In this document: piece by piece, positions 26,041-35,583 of the stretch
Numbering within the stretch: position 1 is the first letter of the stretch
Layout: each line of letters starts with the position of its first letter
From: Salegentibacter sp.
GTDB taxonomy: Bacteria; Bacteroidota; Bacteroidia; Flavobacteriales; Flavobacteriaceae
Assembly: GCA_017795085.1 (NCBI GenBank)
Contig: CP051246.1
Span: 4,528,514-4,592,513 of the forward strand
DNA: 64,000 bases
Direction: 5' to 3'
Program-made: the position numbers and the translations under genes
The notes under the pieces: model-generated
Told to the model about the DNA's origin: nothing
The model's input: only the letters and a program-made list of their open reading frames with translations
Database searches by the model: none

Positions 26041-26697
26041 TTAAATATTAAGGTATTTGTCTAAATATTTAGAACGATCTTTAAGGTTTTTGTTGAAATT
26101 GTCTTCCTGATGTTCTGAGACGATGCGGTATCCATATCGTCTAAATGCCTGGATAATTTCATTGATTCCGGTAGGGGTGATTTTGATAGTGATTTGGGCC
26201 AGGTCATTTTCAAATTTTGAAACAAAAGCTCCTAAAATATGTGCATTGTTCGATTCAATAATTTGTGAAATTTCACTGAAAGAATAATCTTTAAAACCTT
26301 TTTCCACCACAATAATATTTCCCGATTCATTTAAAAAGGGGGTGTGGTTAAAAATGTCAATTATTTCATTAAGTTCAACATAGCCTAAATATTGATTTTC
26401 TTCATTCAGCACCGGTAAAATATTGGTGTGGTTTTGGGCAAACGTATCTAGAATGTCCAGCCAATAGTCTTGTTCCCTTACAAAAAAACCTTCCAATGCA
26501 TATTGGTAATCTTCCAGCTTTTTGTCAGCTTCAAAACACCGAATATCATTTTCAGAAATACATCCCATATAAATGTTGTGGTTTTCCACGGGAAGATGAG
26601 AATAGGTGAGCTGGTTGAAAACCTCCTGTACCTCTCCTATTTTTTCAGAGAAATTTCTAATGGAAACATCGTTTATAATATAATCCTGTATACTCAT
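26041..26697 (-). CDS. CBS-pair domain protein
   Basis: A 218-residue soluble protein with two CBS motifs in the first 130 residues, such as HTNILPVLNEENQYLGYVELNEI. A C-terminal part (about 140-205) resembles an ACT-like fold. CBS pairs bind adenine nucleotides and usually regulate a partner. It is encoded just before nadK and divergent from pdxJ, an arrangement common in flavobacteria. The partner is unknown. Confidence 0.8.
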   Translation of the reverse strand: MSIQDYIINDVSIRNFSEKIGEVQEVFNQLTYSHLPVENHNIYMGCISENDIRCFEADKKLEDYQYALEGFFVREQDYWLDILDTFAQNHTNILPVLNEENQYLGYVELNEIIDIFNHTPFLNESGNIIVVEKGFKDYSFSEISQIIESNNAHILGAFVSKFENDLAQITIKITPTGINEIIQAFRRYGYRIVSEHQEDNFNKNLKDRSKYLDKYLNI

Positions 26698-26760
26698 ATC
26701 GCTCGGCCTTATAGCTGCAAATTAATTAAAATAAAATTCATCAGAGCATTTGCAAGTTTG

Positions 26761-26768
26761 TATTTTTG
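26761..26768 (+). promoter_or_regulatory. -7 promoter box for pdxJ
   Basis: TATTTTTG matches TAnnTTTG and ends 19 bases before the pdxJ ATG. Confidence 0.55.
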
Positions 26769-26787
26769 TTAACCTAAAGCCAAAAAT

Positions 26788-27501
26788 ATGACTAAACTGA
26801 GCGTAAATATTAATAAAATAGCTACACTGCGAAATGCGCGTGGTGGGAATATTCCCAATGTGGCAGCTGCAGCCCAGAATATTGAAAAATTTGGAGGGCA
26901 GGGTATAACGGTTCATCCGCGGCCTGATGAACGGCATATTCGCTACAACGATGTTCGGGAATTAAAGCCTTTGCTTAGCACAGAGTTTAATATTGAAGGA
27001 AATCCTATTCCGAGATTTATAGCGTTGGTGCTGGAAGTGAAGCCTGCACAGGTAACTCTGGTGCCTGATGCTGAAGATGCTATTACTTCAAATGCAGGAT
27101 GGGACACTTTAAAGCATAAAAGTTTCTTGCAAGAGGTGATTTCAGAATTTAAAAATAACGGCATTCGAACTTCTATTTTTGTTGATCCTGAGCAAGAAAA
27201 AGTTGAAGCCGCCGTAGCCACCGGGACTGATCGTATTGAGCTTTATACCGAAGCCTACGCAGTAAATTTTGCCAGGGGTAGGCATGATGCGGCTGAACCT
27301 TATGCGCGTTGCGCTGAAATTGCACATAAACTCGGTTTGGAAATTAATGCCGGGCATGATTTGTCTTTGGAAAATATTAAAAATTTTCAGGAAAAAGTGC
27401 CTCATGTAGCTGAAGTTTCAATTGGTCACGCCCTAATTGCTGAAGCGCTTTACCTTGGTCTCGAGCCTACTGTTAAACGTTATCTAGAATTGCTAAAGTA
27501 A
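26788..27501 (+). CDS. pdxJ: Pyridoxine 5'-phosphate synthase
   Basis: A 237-residue TIM-barrel enzyme that joins 1-deoxyxylulose 5-phosphate with 3-amino-1-hydroxyacetone phosphate, the last ring-forming step of the DXP-dependent vitamin B6 route. Visible motifs are KLSVNINKIATLRNARGGN, ITVHPRPDERHI, IELYTEAYA and the closing EVSIGHALIAEAL. Length is typical. Confidence 0.96.
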   Translation: MTKLSVNINKIATLRNARGGNIPNVAAAAQNIEKFGGQGITVHPRPDERHIRYNDVRELKPLLSTEFNIEGNPIPRFIALVLEVKPAQVTLVPDAEDAITSNAGWDTLKHKSFLQEVISEFKNNGIRTSIFVDPEQEKVEAAVATGTDRIELYTEAYAVNFARGRHDAAEPYARCAEIAHKLGLEINAGHDLSLENIKNFQEKVPHVAEVSIGHALIAEALYLGLEPTVKRYLELLK

Positions 27502-27558
27502 AACCGATGATGGTTTGTTAAAGCTTGGGGTGCCTAATAAAAAGATGTGGAGAAAATT

Positions 27559-27590
27559 AAATCAATGGGGTATAAATTATTATATAAATG
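27559..27590 (+). repeat. Dispersed leader motif, copy C
   Basis: AAATCAATGG begins 29 bases before the ATG of the hydrolase gene and is followed by an AT-rich run ending ATATAAATGAA. It has the same spacing and ending as copies at 8741, 31842 and 56521. Confidence 0.4.
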
Positions 27591-28349
27591 AAATTACATT
27601 CAAATATTATAGGTCAAGGAAAACCATTCCTTATTTTACACGGGTTTTTAGGAATGGGCGATAACTGGAAAACTCTTGGAACCCAATTTTCCGAAAATGG
27701 ATATCAGGTACATTTAATCGACCAGCGTAATCATGGAAAAAGCCCGCATAGCAATGAGTTTTCTTATGAAATTATGGCGCAGGACGTAGTTGATTATTGT
27801 GAGCAACATCAGCTTTCCGAAGTTCTTTTAATGGGGCATTCTATGGGTGGGAAAACCGCTATGTTATGCGCTGCACTTTATCCTGAATTGGTAAAAAAGT
27901 TAATTGTGGTAGATATTGCACCAAAATATTATCCGCCGCATCATCAACAAATTTTAAAAGGTTTGACCGCGCTTGACCAAGCCGATTTAAGTTCTCGTCG
28001 CAAAGCCGATGAATTATTGCAGAAATTTATTTCTAATAAAGGTATACGTTTGTTTTTGCTGAAAAATCTGGAACGGGAATCGCAAAAAAAACTGTGTCTA
28101 AAGCTTAATCTTTCTGCATTAAAAGCGAATATAGAAAATATAGGGTCAGCTCTTCCTGAAGATAAAATATACGAAGGTCCTACCTTGTTTGTAAACGGAA
28201 AAGAATCAGATTATATCACTGATGAAGAAAAAGAACCCATCAAAAAACAGTTTCCGAAAGCTGAAATTATCCCGATAGAGAATGCGGGGCATTGGGTACA
28301 CGCTGAACAACCTGATGAGTTTTACAAAATTGTTTCTAATTTTTTGTAA
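27588..28349 (+). CDS. Alpha/beta-hydrolase (YbfF-like esterase)
   Basis: A 253-residue hydrolase with oxyanion region ILHGFLGMGDNW, HG dipeptide, nucleophile elbow LMGHSMGGKTA (Ser near residue 88), and a catalytic His in NAGHWVHAEQPDEF near the C-terminus. The closest named relatives are the YbfF-type acyl-CoA/ester hydrolases. The natural substrate cannot be told from sequence. Confidence 0.88.
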   Translation: MKLHSNIIGQGKPFLILHGFLGMGDNWKTLGTQFSENGYQVHLIDQRNHGKSPHSNEFSYEIMAQDVVDYCEQHQLSEVLLMGHSMGGKTAMLCAALYPELVKKLIVVDIAPKYYPPHHQQILKGLTALDQADLSSRRKADELLQKFISNKGIRLFLLKNLERESQKKLCLKLNLSALKANIENIGSALPEDKIYEGPTLFVNGKESDYITDEEKEPIKKQFPKAEIIPIENAGHWVHAEQPDEFYKIVSNFL

Positions 28350-28439
28350 TGGAATAAAAATAATGCTGATAATGTTTAAATAAATATTATGTACGCATAA
28401 TAAATTGATAAAATTCATTGTAGATTTTTGAATTTATAT

Positions 28440-28447
28440 TAAATTTG
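28440..28447 (+). promoter_or_regulatory. -7 promoter box for the fadL-type gene
   Basis: TAAATTTG matches TAnnTTTG. ATTG at 28417-28420 gives a -33 element 19 bases upstream. The leader would be about 35 bases. Confidence 0.6.
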
Positions 28448-28490
28448 GGTTACATGATTTAATAAAACCTATTTTAAACCCGAATTTGTT

Positions 28491-29741
28491 ATGAAAAAAA
28501 TATTACTCCTGGGTCTTTTTGGCCTGGCAGCCGCAGTAACCTATGCAGGGGGTTATCGGGTAAGTTTACAAGGGCAGCGTTCGCTGGCTATGGGGCATAC
28601 CGGTGTAGCGGTGGTAAATAGTGCCGAACTTGCCTTCTTTAATCCGGCTGGACTGGTATACCTGGAAGATAAACTAAACATTTCGGCTGGTGCCAGTGCT
28701 GTGTTTTCAGAGGTTTCCTGGCAAAATGATGAATTCGGGCAAACTTTTGATACCGATAGCCCGGTAGGTACTCCTTTTTATGTCTATGCTTCTTATAAAA
28801 TTAGTGATCGTTTTAGTCTTGGGCTCGCTGCTTATTCCCCCTACGGAAGTTCGGTAGAATGGCCTGCAGATTGGGCCGGGTCTCACCTGGTGAATAACAT
28901 TGATTTACAGGCTATTTATATACAGGCGCTGGCATCTTTCAAAATATCAGATAAATTAAGTGTGGGAGGTGGTCCTATTTACGTAAATGGAAGCGTGAAT
29001 TTTAACCGAAACCTTAGTCGAAACCTTAGCGATTTGGAAGGAAACCGTTCTAATGTTACTGTTGATGCCGGCGGGGTGAGTGCTTTTGGTTGGTCGGCTA
29101 GTGCAATGTTTAATCCTACTGAAAAAATCAGGATTGGAGTAAATTATCGTTCAGAAATTATGATGGATGCTGAAGATGGTGATGCAACTTTTAGCAATAT
29201 TCCCAATTCGCCGCTTACGCCTTTTGAAAATACTACTTTTAATGCTTCATTGCCTTTACCCGCAGAACTTTCTGCAGGTGTTTCTTATGAATTGCTGGAT
29301 AAATGGCTCCTTGCTTTTGATTATAACAGAACGTATTGGGATGTATACGAATCTTTGGATATAGAATTTGCCAATGCGGTGCCCGATTCTCATAATCCGC
29401 GGAATTATAAGAATTCTTCTACTTATCGTTTCGGATTACAGTATCTCGCCAATGAAATGTTTACACTTCGGGTGGGGTATTATTTTGATGAATCTCCTGT
29501 GCAATCGGGATATTTTGCTCCGGAAACCCCACGAAACGATGCACATGGTTTTACCGGCGGACTTTCGGTAAATATTAGTAACAACCTGGCCATAGATGCA
29601 GCTTTCCTTTTTAACCGTTATGCAGAAGTTGACGAATCTTACGATTATTATGTAGATGAAAACGGGCAGACCATTCCCTTTGAAGGAACATATAAAACCA
29701 CGGCATTTATTCCCGGTTTAGGCTTAACTTATAAATTATAA
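28491..29741 (+). CDS. OmpP1/FadL-family outer membrane transporter
   Basis: A 416-residue barrel with a signal peptide (about 1-19, ending TYA) and the FadL-family start YRVSLQGQRSLAMGHTGVAV followed by AELAFFNPAGL. These proteins carry long-chain fatty acids or other hydrophobic compounds across the outer membrane. It ends 4 bases before an SGNH hydrolase gene, so the two are co-transcribed, which suggests lipid ester uptake and cleavage. Confidence 0.9.
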   Translation: MKKILLLGLFGLAAAVTYAGGYRVSLQGQRSLAMGHTGVAVVNSAELAFFNPAGLVYLEDKLNISAGASAVFSEVSWQNDEFGQTFDTDSPVGTPFYVYASYKISDRFSLGLAAYSPYGSSVEWPADWAGSHLVNNIDLQAIYIQALASFKISDKLSVGGGPIYVNGSVNFNRNLSRNLSDLEGNRSNVTVDAGGVSAFGWSASAMFNPTEKIRIGVNYRSEIMMDAEDGDATFSNIPNSPLTPFENTTFNASLPLPAELSAGVSYELLDKWLLAFDYNRTYWDVYESLDIEFANAVPDSHNPRNYKNSSTYRFGLQYLANEMFTLRVGYYFDESPVQSGYFAPETPRNDAHGFTGGLSVNISNNLAIDAAFLFNRYAEVDESYDYYVDENGQTIPFEGTYKTTAFIPGLGLTYKL

Positions 29742-29745
29742 CTTC

Positions 29746-31311
29746 ATGAAGAATTATCTCAATTATATAGCGGTTTTTTTAGCGATGGGGTTTGCTTCCT
29801 GTGAGCCCGAATTTGATAATCCGGTAGATGAACCGGGTGCTTATTCCAGGGGGGAAGCAGATTTTAGTACTTATGTGGCTTTAGGAAATTCACTTACCGC
29901 AGGTTATGCTGATAATGCTTTATACCGAACTGGCCAGGAAAATTCCTTCCCCAACATTTTAGCGCAACAATTTGCAAAAACCCAGGAAACCAACGATTTT
30001 AGCATTCCCTATGTGGATGATAATACTGGCGGATTGCTGGCAGGTGGAGAGCAAATTACCCAGAACCGTCTGGTGCTTTCGGTAGTGGATGATGATACTT
30101 TGCCAAGACTATACACCGGTGCACAACCTAGCACCGATGTGCTCTCAGCAGTAGAGGGCCCGTTTAATAATATGGGAGTGCCGGGCGCTAAAAGCTATCA
30201 TCTGGTAGCACCGGGTTACGGAAGTGCTGAGGGGCTTGCCACGGGAGCGGCTAATCCGTATTTTGTCCGTTTTGCAAGTTCGCAATCAGCTTCTGTTATG
30301 GAAGATGCTATGTTATTAGAGCCTACTTTCTTCTCTTTGTGGATTGGAAATAATGATGTGTTGGGCTACGCGACTTCAGGTGGGGCAGGCGAGGATCAAA
30401 CCAATAATACCGACCCGGCTACATATGGCCAAAACGATATTACCGATCCCAATGTTTTTGCTTCGGTTTATAGTCAAATGGTAGAAAGCTTAACGGCTAC
30501 TGCTACCGGTGGTGTTTTGATAAATATTCCCGATGTGACTTCGGTGCCGTTTTTTACTACTGTACCCAACAATGCTTTAGCTCTTAATGCAGAAACAGCA
30601 GATAATCTTACCGGATTTTTTCAGGCACTTTCTCAGGTTTTTATGGGAGTTTTAGTGCAGGAAGGCGTTCCGGAGCCACAGGCGCAGGCTATAGCTTCGC
30701 AATACGCTTTGCAGTTTAATGAAGGTCCAAATCGGTTTTTAATAGAGACGGAAGCCTCAGAAACTAATCCGCTTGGATTTCGTCAAATGACAGATGAAGA
30801 ATTATTATTGCTAACAATTAATCAAGCCGATTTGTCGCAGGGCTATGGCTCGGTGCGAATGACTCCCGAAGTAATGGAAGTGCTTGGTTTGCTTCAGCAG
30901 GAAGAACAGCCCAACGAGGCTCAGGTGCAAATGCTTTTTGATGCCGTTGCAGCAATTGAAGATAAAGATGTTTTAGATAGCGATGAAATTGAAAATATTC
31001 AAAACGCTACTACAGCATATAACGAGGCTATTGCTGCTATTGCTCAGGCAAATGAACTTGCCGTGCTTGATTCCAACGCTTTGCTTGGCGGGCTTGCCGA
31101 AAGCGGTTATCCTTTTGATGGTGGTACCGTTACTTCAACCTTTGTAACCGGCGGTGCATTTTCTTTAGACGGAATACACCTTACACCCCGGGGTTATGCC
31201 ATTGTGGCTAACGAAATTATTGCAGAAATTAATGATACTTACGATGCATCGGTTCCATTGGTTAATATTGGAAACTATGCCACGGTAACCTATAACAATG
31301 ATGTGCAATAA
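29746..31311 (+). CDS. SGNH/GDSL-type hydrolase lipoprotein
   Basis: A 521-residue lipoprotein. The lipobox FASC places the lipidated Cys at residue 19. SGNH block I is ALGNSLTAGYA (Ser49). Then come a glycine block (NNMGVPGAKS), block III (WIGNNDVLGY) and a terminal DGIHLTPRGYAI with the Asp-His pair. Between blocks III and V is a long helical insertion of about 200 residues. It probably cleaves ester bonds at the cell surface or in the periplasm. The 4-base spacing from the FadL-type gene supports a joint function. Confidence 0.88.
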   Translation: MKNYLNYIAVFLAMGFASCEPEFDNPVDEPGAYSRGEADFSTYVALGNSLTAGYADNALYRTGQENSFPNILAQQFAKTQETNDFSIPYVDDNTGGLLAGGEQITQNRLVLSVVDDDTLPRLYTGAQPSTDVLSAVEGPFNNMGVPGAKSYHLVAPGYGSAEGLATGAANPYFVRFASSQSASVMEDAMLLEPTFFSLWIGNNDVLGYATSGGAGEDQTNNTDPATYGQNDITDPNVFASVYSQMVESLTATATGGVLINIPDVTSVPFFTTVPNNALALNAETADNLTGFFQALSQVFMGVLVQEGVPEPQAQAIASQYALQFNEGPNRFLIETEASETNPLGFRQMTDEELLLLTINQADLSQGYGSVRMTPEVMEVLGLLQQEEQPNEAQVQMLFDAVAAIEDKDVLDSDEIENIQNATTAYNEAIAAIAQANELAVLDSNALLGGLAESGYPFDGGTVTSTFVTGGAFSLDGIHLTPRGYAIVANEIIAEINDTYDASVPLVNIGNYATVTYNNDVQ

Positions 31312-31344
31312 TCCTGATTGTTTTAATGATTTTTAATCCATAGT

Positions 31345-31372
31345 AAAACGCCGAAAATTTTCGGCGTTTTTT
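31345..31372 (+). terminator. Terminator after the FadL-SGNH operon
   Basis: AAAACGCCGAAAA and TTTTCGGCGTTTT form a perfect palindrome followed by Ts. Confidence 0.85.
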
Positions 31373-31397
31373 GCATATTTGTACAAACCAACTTATT

Positions 31398-31739
31398 ATG
31401 AATTTTATTTTAAGAATTTTACTAACCGCTTTAGCTGTAGTTATTTTGGCCTACGTCCTGCCGGGTGTTAATGTTGCCGGATACGGTACCGCTATTATTG
31501 TTGCCCTTGTTTTGGCAATTTTAAACCTTTTGGTAAAACCTATTTTGGTGATATTTACCCTTCCGGTTACTATTTTAACTTTAGGGCTTTTCTTGCTTAT
31601 AATTAATGCGATTATCATTCTTTTGGCGGATACTTTTGTTGGAGGTTTTTCGGTAAACGGGCTGCTTATGGCAATAATTTTTAGTTTGTTGTTATCCCTT
31701 TTTCAGTCCCTGCTCTTTTCGCTTCTCGGAAAAGATTAG
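31398..31739 (+). CDS. PF04020 ('phage holin family', YvlD-like) membrane protein
   Basis: A 113-residue protein with four hydrophobic segments. It has the family features VLPGVNVAGYGTA, NLLVKPILVIFTLPVT and FSVNGLLMAIIFSL. Despite the family nickname there is no sign of a prophage here. Its role is unknown. The frame is open 9 codons upstream, but the ATG at 31398 starts directly at the conserved MNFILRIL. Confidence 0.85.
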   Translation: MNFILRILLTALAVVILAYVLPGVNVAGYGTAIIVALVLAILNLLVKPILVIFTLPVTILTLGLFLLIINAIIILLADTFVGGFSVNGLLMAIIFSLLLSLFQSLLFSLLGKD

Positions 31740-31841
31740 AAACATGCTGAAATTCAGAAATTTAAGATTTTGTAACCTTGTAAAAACCAGCCGGAGGCAA
31801 TTGATGGGGAATGGTGATATTTAATCTATATAAACAAAGTT

Positions 31842-31873
31842 AAATCAATGGCTTAAGATTTTTTGTATAGATG
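31842..31873 (+). repeat. Dispersed leader motif, copy B
   Basis: AAATCAATGG begins 29 bases before an ATG at 31871, followed by an AT-rich run ending GTATAGATGAA. Unlike the other copies, this ATG opens only a 4-codon frame, and the trigger factor gene starts 49 bases further on. ACCAGCCGGA at 31786-31795 also recurs near copy A. Confidence 0.4.
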
Positions 31874-31919
31874 AAAAAAGTGTAATTTTGCACTCCAATT
31901 TTTATAACAACGTCAAAGG

Positions 31920-33242
31920 ATGAATATTACCAGAGAGAATATTGATGAGTTGAATGCGGTAGTGAAAGTAGATATCGCAAAAGAAGATTATGCCCCAAAA
32001 GTTGATAAAATCCTTAAGGATTATCGTAAAAATGCCAATGTTCCCGGTTTCAGGAAAGGGCATGTGCCTATGGGAATGGTGAAAAAACAATACGGGCAGG
32101 CGGTTTTGGTAGATGAGGTAAATAAACTTCTGCAGGATTCGCTTAATAGTTACCTTACCGAAGAAAAACTCGATGTTCTCGGAAATCCTATTCCGAAGGA
32201 ACAGGAAGATTTTGACTGGAATAAGGAGGAGTACAGCTTTGAATTTGAATTAGGTCTTGCACCTGAATTTAAAGTTAATTTGGAACTTGAAACGCCGGTA
32301 ACGAAATACAATATCGTTGCCGATGAGGAGATGGTGAACAAGCAAATTGAATCTATGCAAAAGCAATACGGAAAGTTGATCTCAAAAGATGAAGTTGAGG
32401 AAGGCGATCTAGTGGCCGGTACTTTTAAAAATGAAGAAGAAGGTATTGAAAACGAATCTACCGTAGAGCTTGAAAAAATAAAAGGAAAACGTAATTTAAA
32501 TAAATTTGTAGGTGCCAAAGTTGGTGATACTTTAAGTCTTAAGACCAAAAATCTTTTTGAAGACGATCATAAGCTTATTCAGCATTTGAAAATTGAGCAC
32601 GATAAAGCCCACGAGCTTGATATTGAAGTAGAATTTACCATTTCAGAAATCAATAAACGGGAGCTTGCCGATTTAGATCAGGAATTGTTTGATAAGTTGT
32701 TCGGAAAAGATGAGGTGAAAACCGTAACCGAACTTAAAGACAAAATAAAAGAAGACGCAGCAAAACAATTTCAGCAACAAAGCGACCAACAATTGATGAA
32801 TAATATTACCGAAGCACTGATCGAGAAAACCAATTTTGAGCTTCCGAAAGAATTTCTTCAAAAATGGATTCAGACCGTTGGCGAAAAACCGCTTACCGAA
32901 GAAGAAGCTAAAGAAGAATACGACAAGAGTGAAAAAGGGCTTCGTTATCAATTGATTGAAGGGAAAATTGTAAAGGAACACGATCTTGAGGTAAACTTTG
33001 ATGATTTGAAAGCTTTTGCCCACGATAAAATTCGCGAGCAAATGGCGCAATTCGGGCAAATGAATCCTTCTGAAAAAGAACTTGACGATATTACGGCAAG
33101 AATCCTTTCAAATCAGGATGAAGTGAAACGTCTTTCTGAACAATTGATGAATGAAAAACTTCTCGAGTTTTATAAAGAAAATATGAAATTTGAAGAAAAA
33201 GAAGTGACTTACGATGAATTTGTGAAAGAGATTTATAACTAA
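31920..33242 (+). CDS. tig: Trigger factor
   Basis: A 440-residue ribosome-associated chaperone. The N-terminal ribosome-binding domain includes NVPGFRKGHVPMGMVKKQYG (the signature GFRxGxxP). The PPIase-like middle domain is diverged, and the C-terminal substrate-binding arms are rich in E and K. Length matches flavobacterial trigger factors. clpP and clpX follow downstream, a common bacterial order. Confidence 0.95.
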   Translation: MNITRENIDELNAVVKVDIAKEDYAPKVDKILKDYRKNANVPGFRKGHVPMGMVKKQYGQAVLVDEVNKLLQDSLNSYLTEEKLDVLGNPIPKEQEDFDWNKEEYSFEFELGLAPEFKVNLELETPVTKYNIVADEEMVNKQIESMQKQYGKLISKDEVEEGDLVAGTFKNEEEGIENESTVELEKIKGKRNLNKFVGAKVGDTLSLKTKNLFEDDHKLIQHLKIEHDKAHELDIEVEFTISEINKRELADLDQELFDKLFGKDEVKTVTELKDKIKEDAAKQFQQQSDQQLMNNITEALIEKTNFELPKEFLQKWIQTVGEKPLTEEEAKEEYDKSEKGLRYQLIEGKIVKEHDLEVNFDDLKAFAHDKIREQMAQFGQMNPSEKELDDITARILSNQDEVKRLSEQLMNEKLLEFYKENMKFEEKEVTYDEFVKEIYN

Positions 33243-33270
33243 GTCATTTCAGAATTTTATACCTATATTT

Positions 33271-33304
33271 AAGGCGTTAAACCGTTAGGGATAACGCCTT
33301 TTTG
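33271..33304 (+). terminator. Terminator after tig
   Basis: AAGGCGTTA and TAACGCCTT pair around 12 bases and are followed by a T run. It separates tig from clpP. Confidence 0.8.
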
Positions 33305-33440
33305 GGTTAAAGACCTTTAAAGAAAAATACTTTAACCTAAATAAGTAAAGGAATAATTTGAAATAATTAAAAAATATTTCGACAAATACGTTGAGAGAAT
33401 TAAAACCTTATTTGTTGAGTAGAAGAAAAATAAAAAATTG

Positions 33441-34118
33441 ATGGATTACGGAAAAGAATTTGAAAAATACGCCACCAAACATCATGGTATCAATAGCAAT
33501 TATTATAACAACATTGTAAGTAGCATGACCCCAGTAGGGATGACGCCTAATATTATTGAAGAGCGCCAAATGAATGCAGTGGCCATGGATGTTTTTTCCC
33601 GATTAATGATGGATCGTATCATTTTTATGGGAACAGCGATTAATGACCAGGTGGCCAATATTATTCAGGCACAGCTCCTGTTTTTGGAAAGCACCGATTC
33701 GGCCAAGGATATTCAAATATATATCAATTCACCGGGAGGTAGTGTATATGCGGGACTCGGTATTTATGATACGATGCAGTTTATAAAACCCGATGTGGCA
33801 ACAATATGTACAGGGATGGCGGCTTCAATGGGAGCGGTATTGCTTTGTGCAGGTCAGGAAGGAAAACGAAGCGGTTTACCACATTCAAGAGTAATGATTC
33901 ACCAGCCTTTAGGCGGTGCTCAGGGCCAGGCCAGCGATATTGAAATTACCGCCAGGGAAATCTTAACCTTGAAAAAGGAGCTCTATCAAATTATCTCAAA
34001 ACACAGCGGCCAAAGCTACGAGAAAATAGAAGAAGATAGCGACCGCGATTACTGGATGAAGGCTGAAAAGGCGAAGGAATACGGAATGATAGACGAAATT
34101 TTAACGAGAGAGGAATAA
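33441..34118 (+). CDS. clpP: ATP-dependent Clp protease proteolytic subunit
   Basis: A 225-residue serine protease subunit. The active-site Ser129 is in TGMAASMGAVL and His154 in RVMIHQPLGGA; the Asp lies near residue 203. The frame could begin at a TTG one codon earlier, but the ATG at 33441 is preferred. It pairs with ClpX, encoded 107 bases downstream. Confidence 0.96.
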   Translation: MDYGKEFEKYATKHHGINSNYYNNIVSSMTPVGMTPNIIEERQMNAVAMDVFSRLMMDRIIFMGTAINDQVANIIQAQLLFLESTDSAKDIQIYINSPGGSVYAGLGIYDTMQFIKPDVATICTGMAASMGAVLLCAGQEGKRSGLPHSRVMIHQPLGGAQGQASDIEITAREILTLKKELYQIISKHSGQSYEKIEEDSDRDYWMKAEKAKEYGMIDEILTREE

Positions 34119-34169
34119 ATATTCAGTGTTTTCTTACCAAGTTAAGCACTAAGAAAGCATGAATTTTTT

Positions 34170-34200
34170 TCAGATTTTAGAGTTTGAATCTAAAATCTGA
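34170..34200 (+). promoter_or_regulatory. Perfect 12-bp hairpin between clpP and clpX
   Basis: TCAGATTTTAGA and its exact reverse complement TCTAAAATCTGA enclose a 7-base loop and end 25 bases before the clpX ATG. The DNA after it is not T-rich, so it is not a standard terminator. It may be an mRNA processing or stability element that sets the ratio of ClpP to ClpX, or a protein-binding palindrome. Confidence 0.5.
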
Positions 34201-34225
34201 AATCCCGAACTTGAAACTAAAAGAG

Positions 34226-35458
34226 ATGGCGAAAGAAGAATTAGAATGTTCCTTTTGTGGACGTAAAAAACCGGAAACCAATTTATTAATTGCAGGTTTA
34301 GACGCCCACATTTGTGATCGATGTATTGAACAGGCTCATGGCATTGTTTTGGAAGAATTAAAACAGGGCGAAGCCCGAGAGCTTTCTTCCGATTTGATGC
34401 TAAGCAAGCCTAAAACCATAAAAACATTTCTGGATGAATATGTAATCGGGCAGGAGGCTACTAAAAAGGTGATGTCTGTAGCGGTGTATAACCACTACAA
34501 ACGTTTACTGCAGCCAAAATCTGATGACGATATTGAGATTCAGAAGAGTAATATTATCATGGTTGGAGAAACCGGTACGGGAAAAACCCTTATCGCCAAA
34601 ACCATTGCTAAAATGCTTAATGTGCCGCTGGCTATTGTTGATGCCACGGTACTAACTGAAGCCGGTTATGTAGGTGAAGATGTTGAAGGTATTTTAACCC
34701 GTTTGCTTCAGGCTGCCGATTATAACGTGGAAAAAGCTCAGCGGGGAATCGTTTTTATTGATGAAATCGATAAAATTGCCCGTAAAAGCGATAACCCTTC
34801 TATAACCCGTGATGTTTCAGGAGAAGGGGTTCAGCAGGCCTTATTGAAACTTTTAGAAGGAACTACAGTAAATGTACCGCCCAAAGGAGGTCGTAAACAT
34901 CCCGATCAAAAGTTTGTTGAGGTAGATACCGAGAATATCCTGTTTATTGCCGGGGGTGCTTTTGATGGTATCGAACGAAATATTAGCAAGCGTTTAAATA
35001 TGCAGGCGGTTGGGTTTAGTGCGTCTAAAGATGAAGATGCCATAGAACGCAACAATTTGCTGAAATATATTATTCCGAAGGATTTAAAGGATTTTGGGCT
35101 TATCCCTGAAATTATCGGGCGGCTTCCGGCGTTGACTTATATGAATCCACTGGATGAAAAAGTGCTTAGGGCTATTCTAACCGAACCTAAAAACGCCATT
35201 GTAAAGCAGTATAAAAAGCTCTTTGAAATGGATGAAATTGAGTTTGATATGACCGATGAAGCTTTAGATTATGTGGTAGAAAAAGCGGTAGAATATAAAT
35301 TAGGCGCCCGTGGTTTGCGTTCGCTTTGTGAAGCTATTTTAACCGATGCTATGTTTGAGCTTCCCGAAAGCGGGGAGTCTAAATTAACCGTAAATCGGGA
35401 ATATGCTGAAGATAAATTGAGAAAATCTACAATTAATAAATTAAAAGCGGTTTCTTAG
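34226..35458 (+). CDS. clpX: ATP-dependent Clp protease ATP-binding subunit ClpX
   Basis: A 410-residue AAA+ unfoldase. The N-terminal zinc-binding domain has C8, C11, C30 and C33. Walker A is GETGTGKT at 114-121 and Walker B is IVFIDEIDK. The ClpP-binding loop region and sensor motifs follow. A TTG 14 codons upstream is also in frame, but it lies in the hairpin region and the ATG at 34226 opens directly on the conserved MAKEELECSFC. Confidence 0.97.
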   Translation: MAKEELECSFCGRKKPETNLLIAGLDAHICDRCIEQAHGIVLEELKQGEARELSSDLMLSKPKTIKTFLDEYVIGQEATKKVMSVAVYNHYKRLLQPKSDDDIEIQKSNIIMVGETGTGKTLIAKTIAKMLNVPLAIVDATVLTEAGYVGEDVEGILTRLLQAADYNVEKAQRGIVFIDEIDKIARKSDNPSITRDVSGEGVQQALLKLLEGTTVNVPPKGGRKHPDQKFVEVDTENILFIAGGAFDGIERNISKRLNMQAVGFSASKDEDAIERNNLLKYIIPKDLKDFGLIPEIIGRLPALTYMNPLDEKVLRAILTEPKNAIVKQYKKLFEMDEIEFDMTDEALDYVVEKAVEYKLGARGLRSLCEAILTDAMFELPESGESKLTVNREYAEDKLRKSTINKLKAVS

Positions 35459-35479
35459 ATATTCGCTTTTAAAAATTCT

Positions 35480-35515
35480 AACCGCCTGTGAAGTTTATCT
35501 CTCAGGCGGTTTTTT
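35480..35515 (+). terminator. Terminator after clpX
   Basis: AACCGCCTG and CAGGCGGTT pair around 14 bases and are followed by a T run. Confidence 0.85.
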
Positions 35516-35583
35516 ATTCAGAAAAAATAAAGGTTTATTTCGGAAATTTCCATAATTTTAGTCAGTACTAACTAATTTATTTT

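Noticed and set aside
31398..31739. Prophage holin
   Set aside because: The family is called phage holin-like, but the gene stands alone among core genes with no phage genes nearby.
34184..34225. TTG start for clpX with 14 extra residues
   Set aside because: It falls in the loop of the intergenic hairpin, and ClpX proteins begin at MAKEELECSFC.
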